Below are positions 60,701 through 64,000 of a DNA stretch of 64,000 nt, one piece after another; the first letter of the stretch is position 1; the number at the start of each line of letters is the position of its first letter. The stretch is taken from the NCBI RefSeq assembly GCF_900099895.1, contig NZ_FNDY01000008.1, forward strand, positions 124,001 through 188,000, written 5' to 3'. Made by a program: the position numbers and the translations under genes. Source of the DNA: Paenibacillus naphthalenovorans. GTDB taxonomy: Bacteria > Bacillota > Bacilli > Paenibacillales > NBRC-103111. The notes under the pieces are model-generated. The model worked only from the letters and a program-made list of their open reading frames with translations, was not told the DNA's origin and searched no databases.

Positions 60701-61141
60701 TTAGTGAAACTGCACGTCGATTCGGCGGCGCGTTTCCTTTGGCGCTTTGGGCATCCGCACTTCAAGAATGCCGTTCTTGTACGATGCCGTGGTTCCTTCC
60801 TCCATCACCTCTGCGGGCAGGGCTATGGACCGGTGGAAGCGTCCGGTGAAACGCTCCTTGCGGTGAAACTGCTCTTCCTTGACTTCATTGAACCTGTTGA
60901 TGGTCCCGGAAATCGTCAAATTATGAGGCTCGACCTGAATGTCTACGTCTTCTTTTTTGTCCAGGCCGGCAATTTCGCAATGGGCGATAACCTCATTCTC
61001 CGTTTCGTGAACGTCAATCCGCGGTGCGCCGAATTCCTGATTAAATCCGAATGCGGCAGGCAGCCCCTCATTAAAAAACCGGTCCATTTCCTTTTTCAAA
61101 TGATCAATACGCCGGAACGGCTCAAATGGAACTAAAGCCAT
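60701..61141 (-). CDS. Small heat shock protein, Hsp20/alpha-crystallin family
   Basis: ATP-independent holdase chaperone, 146 residues. The alpha-crystallin domain covers about residues 38-140: APRIDVHETENEVIAHCEIAGLDKKEDVDIQVEPHNLTISG, then FHRSIALPAEVMEEGTTASYKNGILEVRMPK with the GILxVxxPK motif, and the N-terminal RRIDHLKKEMDRFF. Ribosome site AGGAGGAA. Monocistronic; a CIRCE or CtsR box was not found by eye in the upstream 100 bp. Confidence 0.93.
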   Translation of the reverse strand: MALVPFEPFRRIDHLKKEMDRFFNEGLPAAFGFNQEFGAPRIDVHETENEVIAHCEIAGLDKKEDVDIQVEPHNLTISGTINRFNEVKEEQFHRKERFTGRFHRSIALPAEVMEEGTTASYKNGILEVRMPKAPKETRRRIDVQFH

Positions 61142-61268
61142 GAAATGATTCCTCCTGTAAATTCAGCATAGGTTCACCATATATTTTGATGAAGAAAATG
61201 ATTAGATATGCATGGGCAGGCGAGGGAAGTGATGGCAATAAAAGCGCATGGTTTCGCCATAATCGCGC

Positions 61269-61297
61269 TTGACTCGTATTTTGCGTGCCGATATAAT
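61269..61297 (+). promoter_or_regulatory. Promoter of argS
   Basis: TTGACT (61269-61274), 17 bp, TATAAT (61292-61297); predicted leader of about 130 nt. Confidence 0.8.
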
Positions 61298-61431
61298 GGA
61301 TGGTATGCAAAGGCTGGCAATTTTCGCATAATGCCCCGAATGGAGGCACCCCTTAAGGGGTGCTTTGTTGCATCAAGGGGTACCATGCGGTTGCCGCAGC
61401 GTTCAACGGAATGAAAGGAGCATGACTTGTC
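61298..61431 (+). promoter_or_regulatory. argS leader with terminator-like hairpin
   Basis: GCACCCC (61346-61352) TTAA GGGGTGC (61357-61363) is followed by TTTGTT, resembling a leader terminator. The sequence AAGGGGTACC at 61375-61384 could pair with the left arm instead. The region has part of an AGGGTGGTACC-like T-box word but lacks a full T-box (too short; no stem I seen). Confidence 0.4.
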
Positions 61432-63147
61432 ATGAATTATAAACAATGGCTTGCGGAGCAATTGGCCGGTAAGCTTGAGGGCGTATCCCGGGAAACGCTG
61501 GCGGAGCTTATCGAATACCCGCCCAATCCGCAAATGGGAGATTTATCGCTGCCGTGCTTTAAGCTGAGCAAGCAGTTGAGAAAGGCGCCCCAGGCGATTG
61601 CCGAGGAACTGAAAGCGGGTTGGAGCGGACATGCCTTGGTCAGCCGTATCGATGCGGTATCCGGTTATTTTAACGTATACCTGGATCCGGAGCAGTTCGC
61701 TTCGCAGGTCGTAAACGAAGTGCTGACTCAGGGCGACCGGTACGGCGCTCAAGATATCGGGCAAGGCCGTAGCGTCGTCATCGATTTCTCTTCGCCGAAT
61801 ATCGCCAAAACCTTCCATATCGGCCATTTGCGCTCTACCGTGATCGGCAATGCGCTGTATCGCATTTTCAAGTTCATGGGCTACAACAGCGTAGGCGTCA
61901 ATCATCTGGGCGATTGGGGAACGCAGTTCGGCAAACTGATCGTCGCGTATAAGCTTTGGGGCAACCGGGAGGCGGTAGAAGCCGACGGCATAGGCGAGCT
62001 GCAGAGGTTATATGTGAAATTCCACGATGAGGCGGACATCCATCCGGAGCTGGAGGATGAGGCGCGCGGGTGGTTCGTCAAGCTGGAGCAGGGAGACGAA
62101 GAGGCACTGAAGCTTTGGCGCTGGTTCGTGGACATCAGCTTGAAAGAATTTCAGAAGATGTACGATCTGCTCGGCGTTACGTTTGATTCTTATGCGGGCG
62201 AGAGCTTCTACAACGACAAGATGGCGGCCGTCCTGGAAGAGCTGAAAGCAAAGCAGCTGCTCGAGGAAGACGATGGGGCTCTCCTGGTCCGTTTGGACGA
62301 TTATCAGATGCCTCCGGCGCTGATGGTGAAGAAAGACGGAGGCACGCTGTACCATACGCGTGACGTTACAGCGGCCATTTATCGTAAAAACACATATGAT
62401 TTCGACAAAGCGATCTATGTTACGGATGCCGGACAAAGCCTTCACTTCAAGCAGTGGTTCAAGGTGATTGAGCTGATGGGTTATGACTGGGCAAAGCAGC
62501 TTGTTCACGTGCCTTTCGGTAAAGTCAGCCTGGAGGGTGCGAAGCTGTCTACACGCAAAGGCAACGTGGTTAATCTTGAGGAGCTTCTGACCAAGGCGAT
62601 TGAGAAGACGCGCGAGATCATCGATGAGAAAAACCCGGGCATGGAGAACAAAGATGAGGTGGCGCGCGAGGTTGGCGTTGGCGCCATTATTTTCAACGAC
62701 CTCAGCAACAACCGGATTAAAGATATCGTCTTTTCCTGGGATGAGGCGCTCAATTTTGATGGGGAGACCGGTCCTTACGTTCAGTATACGCATGCGCGGG
62801 CTTGCAGTGTGCTGAGAAAAGCGGAAGCGGACGGAGGGGCTGCCGCCGGCGCAGGCGCTCTGGCCGTGGCTCATCTGACGAATGCCGAAGCCCAAGGCGT
62901 ATTGCGGGAGCTGTACCTGTTCAAGGAGCGGATCGAGCAGGCGATGGACCGGTTGGAACCGTCCATTATCAGCCGATATTTGGTGGACCTGGCGCAAAAA
63001 TTCAATCATTTCTACCATGAATGTCCGATACTGAAAGTGGAAGACGCGGAACTCCGTCAGGCCCGTCTGGCCCTGGTCCGCTGTGTAAGCATTACATTGA
63101 AGAACGGCCTTTCCTTAATCGGACTGAAAGCACCGGAGAAAATATAA
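61432..63147 (+). CDS. argS: Arginyl-tRNA synthetase
   Basis: Class I synthetase charging tRNA-Arg, 571 residues. N-terminal domain (about 1-110), HIGH motif as FSSPNIAKTFHIGHLRSTVIG, catalytic Rossmann fold, and the C-terminal helical anticodon domain (about 440-571) with LDLAQKFNHFYHEC-type motif (LVDLAQKFNHFYHECP). No canonical KMSKS, as often in ArgS; KLSTRKGNVV acts in its place. ATG has AAAGGAG 11 bp upstream. Not part of an obvious operon. Confidence 0.95.
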   Translation: MNYKQWLAEQLAGKLEGVSRETLAELIEYPPNPQMGDLSLPCFKLSKQLRKAPQAIAEELKAGWSGHALVSRIDAVSGYFNVYLDPEQFASQVVNEVLTQGDRYGAQDIGQGRSVVIDFSSPNIAKTFHIGHLRSTVIGNALYRIFKFMGYNSVGVNHLGDWGTQFGKLIVAYKLWGNREAVEADGIGELQRLYVKFHDEADIHPELEDEARGWFVKLEQGDEEALKLWRWFVDISLKEFQKMYDLLGVTFDSYAGESFYNDKMAAVLEELKAKQLLEEDDGALLVRLDDYQMPPALMVKKDGGTLYHTRDVTAAIYRKNTYDFDKAIYVTDAGQSLHFKQWFKVIELMGYDWAKQLVHVPFGKVSLEGAKLSTRKGNVVNLEELLTKAIEKTREIIDEKNPGMENKDEVAREVGVGAIIFNDLSNNRIKDIVFSWDEALNFDGETGPYVQYTHARACSVLRKAEADGGAAAGAGALAVAHLTNAEAQGVLRELYLFKERIEQAMDRLEPSIISRYLVDLAQKFNHFYHECPILKVEDAELRQARLALVRCVSITLKNGLSLIGLKAPEKI

Positions 63148-63221
63148 ATCATCCGTCAAGTAACCGAAGGTTTGCCGCGGCCGCAGCTTGCCCATACTAC
63201 GGGAAGGAGGCTGATCGAACC

Positions 63222-63416
63222 ATGGAGAAAAAAGAGGAACTGGTCAAATATGTAACCCAGCAGGTCGTAAAATATATGGACACCCCTAAAGAGGTGCGCA
63301 AACAAGTCAAAGCCGGCAAAAAGGTTGGCCGGGAACCGTGGCAGTACCGATGGTTTGGCATGCTTCCTTTTGTCCTTCGCATGTGGATGGAGCCGCTGCG
63401 GCGAAAGCGCGGATAA
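63222..63416 (+). CDS. yqzE: YqzE-family small protein (64 aa)
   Basis: A Bacillus-conserved small protein: MEKKEELVKYVTQQVVKYMD TPKEVRKQVKAG then EPWQYRWFGMLPFVLRMWMEP. The C-terminal hydrophobic part may associate with the membrane. Ribosome site GGAAGGAGG lies 11 bp before ATG 63222; the longer frame from 63021 overlaps argS and is rejected. Function unknown; in Bacillus it lies next to competence genes, but not here. Confidence 0.8.
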   Translation: MEKKEELVKYVTQQVVKYMDTPKEVRKQVKAGKKVGREPWQYRWFGMLPFVLRMWMEPLRRKRG

Positions 63417-63642
63417 GTAAGGATTGCAGCATGGTATCATTTGGGTTGCGCAGTTGAATTGGGCGGCAGGCCTGTCTCCGGGAAGGAGGCAGGCCTATTG
63501 CTGTTCTTCTGCGAATGATGGCCTGAACAAAAAAAAGAAAAGCTTCTGGGTTCCATAGCGGCCTGATACCTGATGCACTGATGCACCATGCCGCCCATGA
63601 AGAAGGAAGCTTTTCTATATAAGGAAGAGAGGAGAAAAACCG
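63417..63642. other. Intergenic hairpins between yqzE and the last gene
   Basis: AGGCCTGTCTCC / GGAGGCAGGCCT hairpin at about 63462-63497 follows yqzE. A second inverted repeat AGAAAAGCTTC (63536-63546) / GAAGCTTTTCT (63606-63616) has a 59-base loop with a TGATGCAC direct repeat and a T run on the minus side; it likely ends the last, minus-strand gene. Confidence 0.5.
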
Positions 63643-64000
63643 TTAGGGATAAAATCCGCCAAGCGGATTGATCGTATGGAGGGGGAGATAGCGATCGTCA
63701 TCCTGTCGAACCCCCACGTAGCTCTCGCCGCCGGACCAAGCCTGATAACCGGTTACAGGCAATGGCACGTGGACCCTGCCGCCATATAGCTCGGCTGCGA
63801 AAATGGGCTTGCGTCCTTGATCGATCCACTTCTGCAGCAGCTCGAAGCGAATGAGCGTCTCTGGCTTGTTCTTCACCCAGGGAAGCCGTTCATAGGCTTC
63901 CGAAGGCTCCGTTTGACCGGCTGCTATTATAGTATTCAAAGCATCCGAATCGGTGACCGGGAGCGGTTTCACCAACAGGCCTGAATCGGCCGCGGGCAGT
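63643..64000 (-). CDS. Hypothetical protein, C-terminal part (gene runs out of the window)
   Basis: The frame is open to the window end, so the N-terminus is missing. Visible part: PVTDSDALNTIIAAGQTEPS, YERLPWVKNKPETLIRFELL, and RVHVPLPVTGYQAWSGGESY VGVRQDDDRYLPLHTINPLGG. The reading frame continues upstream of the TTG at 63975 (LPAADSGLLVKPLPV) without a stop, so that codon is probably not the real start. Not recognised. Confidence 0.6.
   Translation of the reverse strand, partial: LPAADSGLLVKPLPVTDSDALNTIIAAGQTEPSEAYERLPWVKNKPETLIRFELLQKWIDQGRKPIFAAELYGGRVHVPLPVTGYQAWSGGESYVGVRQDDDRYLPLHTINPLGGFYP

Noticed and set aside
61298-61431. Full T-box for argS
   Set aside because: Leader is about 130 nt, with no stem I specifier loop and an imperfect AGGGTGGTACC word; too little to call.

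Overview
The window looks like chromosomal DNA of a Paenibacillaceae bacterium (Bacillota; Paenibacillus or a close relative). Evidence for this: strong AAGGAGG-type ribosome binding sites throughout, sigma-A type promoters, many Bacillus-lineage families (YqzE, YjcZ-like and DUF1450 small proteins, YhaO/YhaN, RelQ-type synthetase, YkvI-like transporter), a decayed S-layer (SLH) gene, and stalk-type copper-amine-oxidase-like domains. This genus-level placement is inference from gene content only; no rRNA is present.

Layout. (1) 1-6400: mobB, a ferredoxin, then a surface/signalling block: CHASE2 adenylate cyclase, overlapping FecR-domain secreted protein, secreted NHL-repeat/stalk protein. (2) 6400-20800: housekeeping: L,D-transpeptidase, quinone-dependent pyrD, small alarmone synthetase, DUF309, membrane thioredoxin, two RsmF-type rRNA methyltransferases on opposite strands with a pseudouridine synthase, Cof-type HAD phosphatase, a triple-repeat acidic protein, the queDEC operon (preQ0 synthesis), DUF1450 and XRE regulators and a Cys-rich miniprotein. 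(3) 20900-36300: SLH pseudogene, rhomboid protease, GGDEF protein, GT4 glycosyltransferase, the YhaO/YhaN nuclease-ATPase pair, transporters, SDR, DedA, lipoprotein, xpt. (4) 36400-39200: rpiA, a decayed LysR gene and small hypothetical genes.

(5) 39200-55050: a tRNA-Leu(CAG) followed by an accessory segment whose far end carries a 17-bp copy of the tRNA 3' end (39270-39286 and 55037-55053), the footprint expected of an element integrated at a tRNA gene. It carries a PrpF-family isomerase with a divergent LysR regulator, a tripartite tricarboxylate transporter (TctC-TctB-TctA), and a complete-looking type I-C CRISPR-Cas locus (cas3-cas5c-cas8c-cas7c-cas4-cas1-cas2) with a 16-repeat array. Two unusual points: cas4 is interrupted by a single-base frameshift that separates the three C-terminal cysteines, and a degenerate but clearly recognisable CRISPR repeat (27/32 matches) sits inside the cas operon between cas1 and cas2.

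(6) 55100-60140: an aromatic-degradation operon (extradiol dioxygenase, meta-cleavage hydrolase, GntR/FCD regulator, Rieske ring-hydroxylating dioxygenase alpha and beta subunits, small unknown protein) without the electron-transfer or dihydrodiol dehydrogenase genes. (7) 60159-64000: GNAT acetyltransferase, Hsp20, argS with a structured leader, YqzE and a truncated unknown gene running off the end.

Functional links: the LysR regulator probably controls both prpF and the Tct transporter, since near-identical dyads lie upstream of both. The CRISPR operon may be cut by its own Cas5c at the internal repeat (hypothesis). The ring-hydroxylating operon would convert an aromatic ring to a diol and then by extradiol cleavage and hydrolysis to open-chain acids, but it needs redox partners from elsewhere.
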